Source: a virus. From it: a stretch of 26,633 bases of DNA. Below the pieces are notes generated by a model that searched no databases, had not been told where the DNA came from, and saw nothing but the letters and a program-made list of their open reading frames with translations. Of this stretch, positions 1 to 12,100 are shown one piece after another (the stretch's first letter is position 1; each line of letters starts with the position of its first letter). A program made the position numbers and the translations under genes. The DNA is taken from the IMG/VR virus record IMGVR_UViG_3300051212_000271, positions 1-26,633 of that record; one strand, given 5' to 3'.

Positions 1-180
1 TGCCTTGACTACCTGTGGTGCCTTGACTACCTGTGGTGCCTTGACTACCTGTGGTGCCTTGACTACCTGTGGTGCCTTGACTACCTGTGGTGCCTTGACT
101 ACCTGTGGTGCCTTGACTACCTGTGGTACCCTGACTACCTGTGGTACCCTGACTACCTGTGGTACCCTGACTACCTGTGG
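1..180 (-). repeat. Tandem 18-nt repeat array, 10 units
   Basis: Ten head-to-tail 18-nt units fill positions 1-180. Units 1-7 (1-126) are identical to each other (tgccttgactacctgtgg on the plus strand). Units 8-10 (127-180) are a second identical type (taccctgactacctgtgg) that encodes the same six residues. Blocks of perfectly identical units point to recent expansion or homogenisation by slippage or recombination. The array may continue beyond the left edge. Confidence 0.95.
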
Positions 181-238
181 TACCTTGTACACTTATCCCT
201 TGTATACCTTGTAATGGTGGAGTTATCGTTAAAGCCAT
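1..238 (-). CDS. Collagen-like Gly-X-Y repeat protein, C-terminus beyond window
   Basis: Reading leftward from the ATG at 238-236, the protein starts MALTITPPLQGIQG and then becomes a repeated six-residue unit GSQGTT, that is Gly-X-Y triplets, running in frame off the left edge. Ten units are visible. Collagen-like triplet repeats in phage virion proteins form trimeric fibre shafts or linkers, so a role in a host-contacting fibre is inferred. The start is supported by an AAGAGA-type ribosome binding site and by its place 9 nt after the stop of the 858-aa gene, the end of a polycistronic fibre block. Length and C-terminal domain are unknown because the gene is cut. The opposite strand is also open here but encodes only a low-complexity Cys/Thr repeat, an artefact of the 18-nt period. 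Confidence 0.8.
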   Translation of the reverse strand, partial: MALTITPPLQGIQGISVQGTTGSQGTTGSQGTTGSQGTTGSQGTTGSQGTTGSQGTTGSQGTTGSQGTTGSQGTTGSQG

Positions 239-247
239 GTTTTTCTC

Positions 248-2824
248 TTACTTATATTGTGCATCAAACCAGCAATCTGCTGATCCAATAGTTTTTGTAG
301 GCCCAGTGCTACTATTACAAACTGTGATTCCCGTGCTAAATGCTCTACCATATACGCCTAGGTCTAAACTAAAATTACTCTGTGCTGCTACTGAAAAAGT
401 AATCACAGGAGCTACTCCATCTGCTGGTAAACTAGCAGTATTGTGTATCTGAATAAATTGTGATGAAGCTTTGGAATTATATCCATTTAACATATATAAT
501 GTTCCAGCAGCATTTTTAATAACTAGGCTCGTTGCGTAGGCTGTAGTTGTGGCATTGCTATTTGGACCTGTTGTTGTACTCGATATACTAGTTGGTAATG
601 TGCTGATAGCACTAGTTCCATCACTTAGTCTAACAAATACAGGAGTGCCTACTGGAGCATCAACAGTTAAACTACCACTGTTATCACTAATAGGAACTAC
701 ATCATTTGTGGCAACGGTTACTCGTAGTGTACCAGTATCTCTTACACCAGTGCCCATTGATATTGTTTTACCAGCAAATTGAGCAATATTAGTTATAGAA
801 TTATTACTTGGTACTGTAAAGGTTAAGCCAGTTGTTGTACCTCCAGGAGTTGTACCACCTGTAGTAATTGCTGCGTCTGCCAAAGTTTGTAGTGTAAAAG
901 TAGTGGATCCATTGGTGGCACTGATCTTGTAAGTCGTAGGATTAGTATAACCACTAATTGTTCCAGTGCCTGAATTTGTTCCACTTATAGTTACTGTTTG
1001 TCCAACATACAGTGTAGTGGCTGTACATTGGAATCCACCAGTTGTATTTGAAACTGTAACTCCACTAATGGTATTTGTGGCCTGATTAGCAGTTGTAGAT
1101 ATACTCCAACTTCCAGATTGTGTAACAGCAAGAGTAGCATTGTTGATTGTAACATCACCGATGTCAACACCATCATTAGATACTAATTTACCAATGGCAT
1201 TTGACCCTGTAGGTAAAGCACTGTTTGGACTGAATGCTACAACTAAACTGGGATCTGCTGCTAGGGCTGCTGTACTTGCTGCCTTTACTGCTGCTGTATT
1301 AGTTCCGTCAGTTACTCTATGATATATACCTCTGGCAGCAGCATCACCTGTTGGCATAGTATTAGTGCCATCAGTTAGTCTAACATATACACCACTACCT
1401 ATGGCATTATTAACGGTAACATCGCCAATATCAACACCATCATTAGTTGCTAATTTACCTATAGCATTTGTACCTGTTGGCAATGCGCTATTTGGACTAA
1501 ATGCTACTACTAGACTAGGATCTGCTGCTAGGGCTGCTGTGCTTGCTGCTTTTACTGCTGCTGTATTAGTTCCGTCAGTTACTCTATGATATATACCTCT
1601 AGCAGCAGAATCACCTGTTGGCATGGTATTAGTACCATCAGTTAAGCGTACATATACACCATCTCCAATTGCGTTATTAACGGTAACATCACCAATGTCA
1701 ACGCCACTATTAGCAGTTAATTTACCTATAGCATTTGTACCTGCTGGTAAAGCACTGTTTGGACTAAATGCTACTACTAGTGAGGGATCTGCTGCTAGGG
1801 CTGATGTGCTTGCTGCCTTTACTGCTGCTGTATTAGTTCCATCAGTTACTCTATGATATATACCTCTGGCAGCAGCGTCACCAGTAGGCATAGTATTAGT
1901 GCCATCAGTTAAGCGTACATATACACCGTCGCTAATCACATTGTTAACAGTAACATCACCAATATCAACACCACTATTAGCAGTCAGTTTACCTATAGCA
2001 TTTGAACCAGTAGGCAATGCGCTATTTGGACTAAATGCTACGACCAAACTTGGATCAGTGGCCAGTGCTGCTGTGCTGGCTGCTTTTATTGAGGCATTAT
2101 TAGTTCCATCACCTATTTTAGTTGCCGAATTAGCACCTGCGAACGAAACAACTAATGCTGGATCTGCTGTAGCTGCTGCTGTACTGGCTGCTTTTACTGC
2201 TACATTATTTGTACCATCGCTTGGCCTAATCAACCAAGGTGTTGTGTTAGCTGTATTACCAGGCTGTACAGTCCAAGTTCCACTTTGGCTTGCTGGAACT
2301 ATATCATCAGTAGCAATAGTTACTCGTTGTGTACCAGCATCTCTAACACCAGTACCCATTGATATAGTTTGTCCAGCCAACTGAGCAATATTACTAATGC
2401 TTTGTGGAACATTAACAGTATAAACAATACCGGTAGGAGTTCCAGTTGTAGTTGCTATAGCGCCATTTTCTAAATCTACTAGAGTAAATGTAGTAGATCC
2501 ATTAGTAGTGCTGATCTTGTATACTTTGCCAGTAGTATAACCTGTAATAGTTCCTGTTCCACCCATTGTGCCTGTTATAGTAATAGTAGCACCTTTGGTT
2601 AGAATGTTTGAACTTGCTGTACAAGTAAAGTCACCTGTAGTTCCAGCTATGCTAACACCAGATAAAGTGAATGTAGCCTGTGTGGCTAGTACAGGTATTG
2701 TAGTTTGATCTGTAGCCAAAGCTACACGTTGAGTTCCACTGCTGGATGCTCCGGTGCCTACATCTACAACCGTGCCTCCTATTTTTCGTAAATCAACTGT
2801 TGGGTTTGATGATCCTTGTGCCAT
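248..2824 (-). CDS. Repetitive virion/fibre protein, 858 aa
   Basis: A Thr/Ser/Gly/Ala/Asn-rich protein with no Cys-based catalytic motif, probably a beta-structured fibre or adhesin-like virion component. Two copies of a module containing GSTTFTL, an ISNIAQ/ITNIAQ stretch, ISMGTGVRD and [16 protein letters not shown] lie near the N-terminus (DNA about 2330-2690) and C-terminal half (about 720-1090). Between them are three 89-residue repeats starting [17 protein letters not shown] and preceded by partial copies. The last roughly 120 residues are non-repetitive, contain [20 protein letters not shown]-like sequence and end WFDAQYK, a plausible distal domain. Its ATG shares one base with the stop of the 109-aa gene (TAATG), so the two are translationally coupled. 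I do not recognise a specific family; the virion role rests on composition and neighbours. Confidence 0.8.
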   Translation of the reverse strand: MAQGSSNPTVDLRKIGGTVVDVGTGASSSGTQRVALATDQTTIPVLATQATFTLSGVSIAGTTGDFTCTASSNILTKGATITITGTMGGTGTITGYTTGKVYKISTTNGSTTFTLVDLENGAIATTTGTPTGIVYTVNVPQSISNIAQLAGQTISMGTGVRDAGTQRVTIATDDIVPASQSGTWTVQPGNTANTTPWLIRPSDGTNNVAVKAASTAAATADPALVVSFAGANSATKIGDGTNNASIKAASTAALATDPSLVVAFSPNSALPTGSNAIGKLTANSGVDIGDVTVNNVISDGVYVRLTDGTNTMPTGDAAARGIYHRVTDGTNTAAVKAASTSALAADPSLVVAFSPNSALPAGTNAIGKLTANSGVDIGDVTVNNAIGDGVYVRLTDGTNTMPTGDSAARGIYHRVTDGTNTAAVKAASTAALAADPSLVVAFSPNSALPTGTNAIGKLATNDGVDIGDVTVNNAIGSGVYVRLTDGTNTMPTGDAAARGIYHRVTDGTNTAAVKAASTAALAADPSLVVAFSPNSALPTGSNAIGKLVSNDGVDIGDVTINNATLAVTQSGSWSISTTANQATNTISGVTVSNTTGGFQCTATTLYVGQTVTISGTNSGTGTISGYTNPTTYKISATNGSTTFTLQTLADAAITTGGTTPGGTTTGLTFTVPSNNSITNIAQFAGKTISMGTGVRDTGTLRVTVATNDVVPISDNSGSLTVDAPVGTPVFVRLSDGTSAISTLPTSISSTTTGPNSNATTTAYATSLVIKNAAGTLYMLNGYNSKASSQFIQIHNTASLPADGVAPVITFSVAAQSNFSLDLGVYGRAFSTGITVCNSSTGPTKTIGSADCWFDAQYK
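1130..1930 (-). repeat. Three 267-nt (89-aa) internal repeats
   Basis: The same landmark (ggcatagtattag or ggcatggtattag with two preceding bases) recurs at 1351, 1618 and 1885, exactly 267 nt apart. Each unit encodes [17 protein letters not shown], then [27 protein letters not shown] and GVDIGDVT. The units differ mostly at synonymous positions, for instance cta/tta and gta/gtt choices. This indicates older duplication held under protein-level selection rather than a fresh expansion. Confidence 0.9.
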
Positions 2825-3153
2825 TAGCTTACCTCTATTCCGAATACATTAAAACTTAAATTTGCAGTTCCTGCATATACTCTTATTACATCTGTTGCCT
2901 GTAAAGTAATACCAATGGTTACTAGGAAACTACTATTTCCATCTATAAATTGATCATAATATATGTATTGTTTATTGGCCAGTGCTTCACCAGCTTTAGC
3001 TATACTTATTCTAAATGTTGTTGCTGTGCTTGCTCTATTAGCCACAGCTAATGTACTAACTGTAGTTTGAGTAGCGGCAGGTACAGTATACAAATCACTT
3101 GATGTAGTTGCTGCTGGTGCTGCTTGTCCTAATATTTTTAGTGCTTCTGCCAT
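2824..3153 (-). CDS. Small virion-associated protein, 109 aa
   Basis: A small protein starting [10 protein letters not shown] with a beta-rich pattern ([42 protein letters not shown]) that looks like a compact beta-sandwich. It sits between the 3,495-aa fibre (one base after its stop) and the 858-aa repeat protein (1-nt overlap), with a GGGAG ribosome binding site lying inside the last codons of the fibre gene. Such tight coupling between two fibre genes suggests a fibre connector, cap or chaperone, but this is inference from position. The motif [15 protein letters not shown] resembles small virion proteins next to fibre genes in aquatic T4-like phages as I remember them; no named family is claimed. 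Confidence 0.75.
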   Translation of the reverse strand: MAEALKILGQAAPAATTSSDLYTVPAATQTTVSTLAVANRASTATTFRISIAKAGEALANKQYIYYDQFIDGNSSFLVTIGITLQATDVIRVYAGTANLSFNVFGIEVS

Positions 3154-3154
3154 T

Positions 3155-6100
3155 TTAGGCTCCCATTAATGCAAATGTTCTTGTCCAATAACTGCCACTT
3201 GTAACAATATCCCCGGTCTCACTGGTTAGGCTCTTACCTAATACTTGATTACCAGTTAGTGTTCCATCATATGCTAGTACTGTGGTTGTATCAATTTTAT
3301 AGACTTTTCCTGCTGCTAGATCAAAGTTATCACTTGATGTCCAAGCAGGTGTATTTTTAACCCATCTTAATGTTTTGTTATCGCCTGTAGATGCCTTTAT
3401 AGTAATTCCACCCTGATCGGCTGTACTATCACTTGCTCCGCTTACATCAAATGTTATAGATCCAAGAGTATTATTATTATCAGCCTTAAAGGTAAATTGC
3501 GTTGCACTATTTATTTGGGTTACTACTGCGTTTGTGCCAAATGCTCCCACTCCACCAGTTTTGGTTAGCGTCATACCAGGAATCATTCCATCAGTGGTGC
3601 TTGGAGCAGTCATTGTCACAGTACTTGAACTAGCGGTCACAGAATTAATTGTACCAACTTTACCAGTCATTGCTGATACTGATCCTAGTTCAATATTATT
3701 ATCACTCATGCGTATATCATAAGCAGTTAATGTGCTTACGCTACCACTTTGACTGATGTTACCTAATACTGTAAGATCATTCACTGTGATATTAGTACTC
3801 CATTGTGGAGCACTACCTGTACTGGTCATAATATAGTTGGCAGAACCTATAGCTAACTTTGCTAGGCTGGTAGAACCATTAGCATAGATAGTGTCTCCTA
3901 ATGTGTATCCAGTAATGTCTGTTCCACCTTTGGTAACTGGTTGTACGCTATGATTACTACTAGTCAATAGATATGTTAAATCTTTACCATCTATAGTTTT
4001 AGCATCAATAGTTCCACCTGATGTTGCCGGTGTTATATAAACCTGACCTGAAGTTGCTCCAGTTCCTACAGTAAATTGATCTTTCTTGAATTTAGCTACA
4101 CCTAAATTTGTATAAGGATCTAATGCCCCACTAAAAGCAGGATCACTATCCACTCTAGCTATATCCAATGTAACACTATTATAGAACTGATCTACTCCAC
4201 CTACAGTATTATAGCTACCTGTTAAACTTAAGGGACTATCTGTATTAGTTATTTTAATATTTTGTACAGCTTCTACCCAAGAACTATCACCTCTTAGGAA
4301 CGTATCACTACTAGCAATACCAGTAGTGGCTAATCTACTAGTATTCAATACTCCTGTGACTACATTACTAGCATCAATATTTGTAGTGCTGATACTGCTC
4401 CAGTTTAATATATTAGAACTTGAAGTATCAACAGTGCCAATTACTGTAACATTCTGTTCAGTAAAGGTAATTGTTCCTGAACCTGTATCGGTAAGATCAT
4501 AAGCAGTGGTTGTCAATCCATTTACACTGGTTAGGGCGCTAGATCTTGTTAAATGTAAAGAAAAGCTATTAGTTGTAACACTACCTAAGAAGAAAATATT
4601 GTTATCAGCATTGATACCAGTTGGCAATGATGAGCCTGTAATTTTAACTGGAGTACCTGTGCTAAAACCATGGTTAGCTAAAAATATAATATCATGACCA
4701 GAAATACTTGCTCTAACTGTTATTGCTTTTACAGTAAGAGTTTGATTACCTAAACCACTACTGGTAAAGCTAATTTTGTTACTCAAATAATAATTTGTGT
4801 AAAGTTCAATGGTATTAGCATCAATACTCTTGACAAAATACACTTCCCCGCCAATTAATCCACCTATGCCTTGAGCACCTACCACCGCATATGTTACTGG
4901 ATCTCCATCATCAAATGTATGGGCATTTATAGTGATTCTACTTGTTCCATAGTTTACATCTGTAGCGGCACTAAAGGTTGTAACTGTAGTGTCTGTGGCT
5001 GTTATATTTTGACTACTGGCATTAGCATCAGAGATATATTCGTTAGTGGCAGTAGTATTTCCTGCCTCAAATTTTAATCCGACGGGAATTTCCACATAAA
5101 GTCTATTTTGTACCGCACTAACTGGAATACTGAAATCAGTATTTGAAGTTCCGCCTACATCTGCTGGGTCGGCACTTAAAATATCACCAACGGCATATCC
5201 AGTTCCGCCTCTACGCATATCAACACTAATAACTACACCATTTTCTACTGTAATATCTGCTTTGGCTCCTGTGCCTGTACCTGTCACATTGGTCAATGAA
5301 ACCATTTCATATGTAACGGCCAAACCTGAAGCTGGTGTATATCCGTCTCCTGGTGTGAGGCTTAGATTATTAAGAGCATTGATTACGCCGTATTTGGTTT
5401 GTGTTACCGTTCCCTGCCCTTTATTAACAGCACCTGTAACTGTGGTAATACCAGTAAAATCATAAGTACCAGCTGGGTCTAATATTAAAAATTGTGTGCG
5501 TATTTCCTCACTTAATAGGAAGTTGCCTGTTTGCCCGGTATTAGTAGTACCAACCACTGTAGGAATAGCTCCTGTGCTGATACCATTAATACTGATAATA
5601 TTTGTTGTATTAAAATTAGCTGTAAATGTAAGATCAATACTGCCTACAATAATGTTGTTGTCATTATTGACATCGCCTACTAGGTAACCACTAGCACCAC
5701 TTACTGCTTGTTCTACTAGATCACCATTTGATCCAGTTATAGGATTGTCCAAAGTTATTTCAACTGTGCTGTAGGTTTCAGTAATTAAGTCGCCGTTTAA
5801 GATATTCTTTGGTGGCACATCCTCAATTAGTGTAAGCCTGTTTAAATACCCTTCACCTTTGTAAATTAAGAAATTTCTTACAGCAGGTATAAGGTCAGCA
5901 TTAATTTTACCGCTGCTATTGAGTTGAACAGCTGAGCCTGGTATACTATTTGTTGATAAATTCTTATCAATAAATTTACCTAGTCTAAACTGTAGGAAGT
6001 CACGAATGGCTTTTTGTGTGCTTAATCTACTATCCTTAGCACCGCCCATTTCATTGTCACCCAAACCAACGTCAGCACTTATTTCTTGAATAACAATGTT

Positions 6101-9100
6101 ACCAATTCTCAACTTCAATGTATCTAATTCTGCGATACTAACAGTATTAGTAAATGTTACATTACCTGTTTTGTTTTCAGCTTTAATAAAGTCGCCTACT
6201 TTGAAATCGCCTAATTCATTAGTACCTGAACTATATACACGACCTGGTAGATCACTAACTTGTTCATACTCTGGAATCGTTTTTCCACCATTTTGTGGCA
6301 GAGCATTATAATCTGTACCACTACCGGCATATTCCCATGTATGACCAGAACTGTTTACAATACTGGGACGATGTAACCATATTTGATTTTCTGGTAGATT
6401 ACCTTCGTTGGTTATTTCACCACCAGTTACAGTAGGACTTATTCTAAAGTTTGATGTATAAAGATCACTTCTATAATCTACATCAGCGGCAAATCCAATA
6501 TTAGTCTGTTGTGATGGTGATGTATGATCCTCATCAATCACACTGCTATTATTAAAATAATTTTTAACTGGCTGTTGTGTTATTGGGTCGACAAATTCTT
6601 CTATACTAACTATAAGTTTTCTAGTTGTTGAATCATAACTATACACATAGGCAAATATATCATTGTTATCACCATATACAGCTCTGCCTGGAATAAATTC
6701 ATAAACGCCTGGAACAAGCGTTAGTATTTGATAATCTGTATGAGTAGTTAATATATCATCAATAAAAAACTCTCGTACATTTTTTAGGAAAGCATGAGTT
6801 TCTGAAACAGGACGAGTACCTTTAATATCTACAATTGTAGTTAAACTATCATCAAGATACAATCCAAATGTATCTGCGTCTAAAACTCTAGCATAATAAG
6901 TTTGTTCATTATCTAAACCTAAAATTGCTGTATTACCATTTGAAATATAAACAAGTTTAGTTCCTTCTGTAATACCATGATTAGTAATAAGGAAAGTATT
7001 ACCGCCAACATCAACTACGCTGGCAGGGGTAAAACTTACAGTATCACTAGGATTGCTTGGTTTAAAATTACTGGTTATATCTCCAAAATTACTTGATTCA
7101 ATACTGGCTATTACTATTGTAGGAGTAGCAATAATATCTAATATATTATCAAATAGGCCATTTGATACTGTTTCTACTCCTAATGGTGTTAATAGTGTTT
7201 CTACTTCTAATTTTAGTTGTTGAATAGATGCTTCATGTTGTGCTAATTGACTGGTGAACCCAACGTCAGTACTCTCAACATATAAATAACCTGCTTCTAA
7301 TGTCTTGCTATTGCCACCAGATAATATGTCATAAGCTAGCGCATCTACCAAATAGCCTACATCCTCAGCACATTTTAGTGGATCATAAGTAAATCCATTC
7401 CATATACCAGTATTTGTTGCTATTTGTGCGTTTACCCAACCCACAATACTTACTTGTAATTCATCTTTGTTGGCTATTAATAGGTCACTGGCTCTTTTAA
7501 ATACTGGATTTCTAAATCTAATAACATAATCTTGTGTAGGAACTGATTTAAATCCTATAGCTTTAATTGTTTGTTGTGTTCCAGAGTCACCAGTACCAAC
7601 CACTATACCACGATCAAATTCAAAAGCATTAGGACTATATCCACTGGCTCTTAGAGCATACTTACCAAAGTTAGTTGCGCTATTAGTAACACTTAAATAA
7701 CCACCGCTTTGTGCGTAGCTGCCTACTGAACAGAAAATCTGGAAACAACTAACAATCTGTGCGTAGGCATCGTTAATCACACGCCAACCAGTGCCACCAA
7801 AGCTTAACATGGTAAATGCGTTGGCTACCATTGACTTACCCTGTTGTGGTATACTACCAAAAGGTGGATTTTCTGCTTCTATATTTGTAGGAGGCTTGTT
7901 AGGAGTATTAACTAAATTACCATCAATTAAAACACCACTACCACCTAAGAAACTGATAATAGAGCAATTTTGAATATATGGACTTATGGTAATTGTAGGC
8001 TTTTTACTAGGTAAATTAATATATCCTGTACGATTTGTTTCTGGATCTGATGGATCATCAAAACTCACAGCATAGTTAAATGTATGATAAGGTTTTTTAT
8101 CAACATCCAAATAATCTCTAAAAGTAATTTCTGTAAAATAACAGCCATTACGCACACGCAACATATCCTTGTTGGCATTTAATGGTCTGATATTACAGGC
8201 ACGTAAGCCAGCACCTACTACACTGACATTATCTGGAATAATAATTGGGTTGTCTTCTACGTAATCCCCACTGGCCACTGCGATTATTATACGTTTATCA
8301 TTTGGCACACCATTAACATCATACACTAGTCCACTGGCAATTTGTAGAGCACGTTTGATAGTGGCTACTGGCTTATTAATACCATCAAAATTATCATCAC
8401 CATAATCAGCACTAACAGAGACTTGACCTCCACCAAATAGATCTGGACTAATCCATTCTAGCTTATCACCGTCTGTGTTTAAGCTTAGTACATATCCGTC
8501 TAATCCCTTGACTCCTGGTAATGTGTATGTTGTATCCTGTACAAAATTAGCTGGAGCTTTGAATCCTATATAGGTTGGATTTACTGTGCCTTTTAGTTTA
8601 AGTATACCTTCATTATTGATAGTGATATTGTCTGCTTCAATATCTGTGGCATAGATATCAGCTGGTGTTGTAAGTCCAATAACGGTATCATCAATGTTAC
8701 CCGCATTAATATCTACAGTGGCCAGTGTACTAGTACCAGTTACGTCTAATGTACTAGACATAGTAACTGGGCCACTGACATCTAATGTACTAGTATCAAC
8801 ATTACCGGCAGTCATATCTCCAGTAAATGTACTAGTTCCTGTTACTGATAGTGTGCCTTCTATTACAGTATTTCCAGTAGTACCATCTACACTGAATATT
8901 GTAACAGGAGTAGCTGCCGAATTTTGAATAGTAAAATCAGAACTAGCACTTAGATTAACATTACCACTAAAGTCACTTGTAGCATTAACATCTAATGTAT
9001 CGTTTAAAGTTGTTGAACTTTCTACAGTCAGTGTTCCCTCTGTTAGAGTATTACCGTTAGTCTTATCTATGGTAAAAAATACATTAGGTATTGCGTTTAA

Positions 9101-12100
9101 ATCTTGTATAGTAAAGTTACCATTTAATGTTAGATCACCATTAATTTCAGCATCGCCGCTGGCATTAAATTCAGTAACATCTGTGCGCTCTAATGTGGTT
9201 ATTGTTTCTGGATCTCCAGGATTGGCTCTAATAACTTCAAAATTATTATGGAATGTACTAACACCATAAACATCTAATGTACCCTGTATGAGTACATTAC
9301 CACTAGCGGTAATATTACCGGCTGTCAAGTTGCCGCTGAAAGCAATAGCACCACCTACATTTAGACTACCTTCGATATCAGTATCACCAGTAGCTCCATC
9401 TACACTGAATACAGTGTTTGGAGTACCAGCTGCATCTTTCATTATAAAGTCTGCTGCTGAATTTATAGTTACATCGCTATTAAAATCACTAGTTCCATCT
9501 ACTTGTAGGTCATTGTTGATATTAGTAGTTCCAGTACTAGCACCAATTTCTACTGTAGTTGCTGCTCCGGCAAAATTCACTGTGGTAGCAGTAGTATTGA
9601 CTAGATTAAATGTTGTAGTGCTTACTGTTAGGTCGCCACCGTCAATATTGATATCACCATCTACATCTAAATTATTATTAACATTGGTTGTACCAGTACT
9701 AGCACCAATCTCTATAGTAGTTGCTGCTCCGGCAAAGTTTACAGTGGTAGCAGTAGTATTGACTAGGTTAAATGTTGTAGTACTGACTGTTAAGTCACCA
9801 CCATCAATATTAATGTCACCATCTACATCTAGGTCATTATTAACATTAGTAGTTCCAGTGCTAGCACCAATTTCTATTGTAGTAGCAGCACCGGCAAAGT
9901 TTACAGTGGTAGCAGTAGTATTAACTAAGTTAAAGGTAGTGGATGTAGTTGTTATATCCCCGCCATTAACAGCAAGATCACCGGTAACTGTTGCATTAAC
10001 ATCAACAGTTAAGGATCCGTTTACTAGAGCATCACCATCTACATCTAAGTCGTTATTGACATTAGTAGTTCCAGTGCTAGCACCAATTTCTACAGTGGTA
10101 GCAGCACCGGCAAAGTTTACAGTGGTAGCAGTAGTGTTAGCTAAATTGAATGTGGTAGTACTTACAGTTAGATCACCACCATCAATATTAACGTCGCCGT
10201 CTACATCTAAATTATTATTGACGTTAGTAGTTCCAGTGCTGGCACCAATTTCTACAGTAGTAGCAGCTCCGGCAAAATTTACAGTAGTAGCAGTGGTATT
10301 AACTAAGTTAAATGTTGTAGTGCTTACAGTTAAGTCACCACCATCAATATTGATATCACCATCTACATCTAGGTCATTATTAATATTGGTTATACCAGTG
10401 CTAGCACCAATTTCTACAGTAGTGGCAGCACCGGCAAAGTTTACAGTGGTAGCAGTTGTATTCACTAGATTGAAAGTAGTTGTGCTTACAGTTAAGTCAC
10501 CACCATCAATATTGACATCACCATCTACATCTAGGTCATTGTTAACATTAGTAGTTCCAGTACTAGCACCAATCTCTATTGTAGTAGCAGAACCGGCAAA
10601 GTTTACAGTGGTAGCAGTTGTATTGACTAGGTTAAAGGCAGTTTGATTTGTTGTTATATCCCCGCCGTTAACTTCTAAGTCTCCACCAATGCTTACGTTA
10701 CCAGTAGTATCTAATGTACTAGCATCAATATTACCGGCAGTCATATCCCCAGTAAATGAACTTGTTCCTGTTACACTTAGGTTGCCTCCAACATTCACAT
10801 CACCTGAACTACCTAAAGTGATTACTCCAACATTATCAGCATTAATATCGTTAGCTGTTATTGTGCCTGTAAAATTACTAGTTAACGCAACATCTAATGT
10901 TCCTGCTGTGCTTATATTACCAGTAGAGCCATCTATGCTAAACATAGTAGGAGTTTGTGTGACTCCGCCTATTACTTGTGGCAGTGCCTTAATTGTAAAG
11001 TCTGCTGCATCGCTTAGTGTAACATTGCTACTGAAATCACTAGGAGCGTTTACATCTAAATCATCGTTTAATGTAGTTGTTCCTGTTACAGTTAAATTAC
11101 CACCTATAAGAACATCACCAGTAGTTGATATTGTTCCAACACTAAAATTACTAGAAGTAAAAGTACCAGTGACATTGAGAGTACCTACAATGCTTGTATT
11201 ACCAGTGTCCCCATCTATACTGAAAACACTAGTTCCTGAACTATCTTTTACTTCAAAATCTGATGCGTTACTTAAAACAACATTACCACTGAAGTCACTG
11301 GGGGCATTTACATCTAAATCATCGTTTAGTGTTGTTGTTCCTGTTACAGTTAAGTTACTACCAATGCTTACGTTACCAGTAGTATCTAGTGTACTAGCAT
11401 CAATGTTACCGGCAGTCATATCACCGGTGAATGTACTAGTACCTGTTACTGCTAAGGTACCAGTCATTGTGGTATTGCCACCAATGCTTACATCGCCTGT
11501 AGTATCCAATGTACTAGCATCAATATTACCGGCAGTCATGTCACCAGTGAATATGCTAGTTCCTGTTACTGCTAATGTACCACCAATGCTTACGTTACCA
11601 GTAGTATCTAGTGTACCAGCATCAATGTTACCTGCTGTCATGTCCCCAGTGAATGTACTAGTTCCTGTTACATTGAGAGTGCCACCAACGAATGTATCAC
11701 CAGTAGCTCCATCTACACTGAATACAATAATTGGTGTAGCTGCCGAATTGTATATAGTAAAATCTGCTGCTGCGCTGATAGTAACATTATCACTAAAGTC
11801 ACTGGCTGCATTTACATCTAATGGATCATTTAAGGTTGTCTGTCCAGTTACTTCTAAATTACCTGTAACTGATACATTACCAGCAGTCATGTTACCAGTG
11901 AATGTACTTAATCCATCCACGTTTAAGTCTAAATCTACATCTAAATTATGGTTAATATTTGTGGTGCCAGAACCAGCACCAATTTCTATTGTAGTAGCAG
12001 CACCAGCGAAATTTATAGTGGTTGCTGTATTGTTTAGTAAATTAAATGTAGTTTGATTAGTCTTAAAGTCACCACCGTTTACTGATAGATCACCACCTAC

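Noticed and set aside
5-214. Plus-strand frame encoding repeated TTCGAL units
   Set aside because: It is the antisense of the collagen-like array. The minus-strand reading has Gly-X-Y structure, a ribosome binding site and operon context.
1140-2384. Several plus-strand frames opposite the 858-aa gene
   Set aside because: They are repeat-period shadows with no independent start signals.
7281-7288. Exact TATAAATA on the plus strand
   Set aside because: It lies deep inside the minus-strand fibre gene with no rightward gene behind it; chance match.
9288-12056. Two long plus-strand open frames (about 450 codons each) opposite the giant fibre
   Set aside because: They mirror the repeat arrays of the minus-strand gene, which lack the codons that would be plus-strand stops. 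They have low-complexity Val/Pro/Ser composition and no ribosome binding site.
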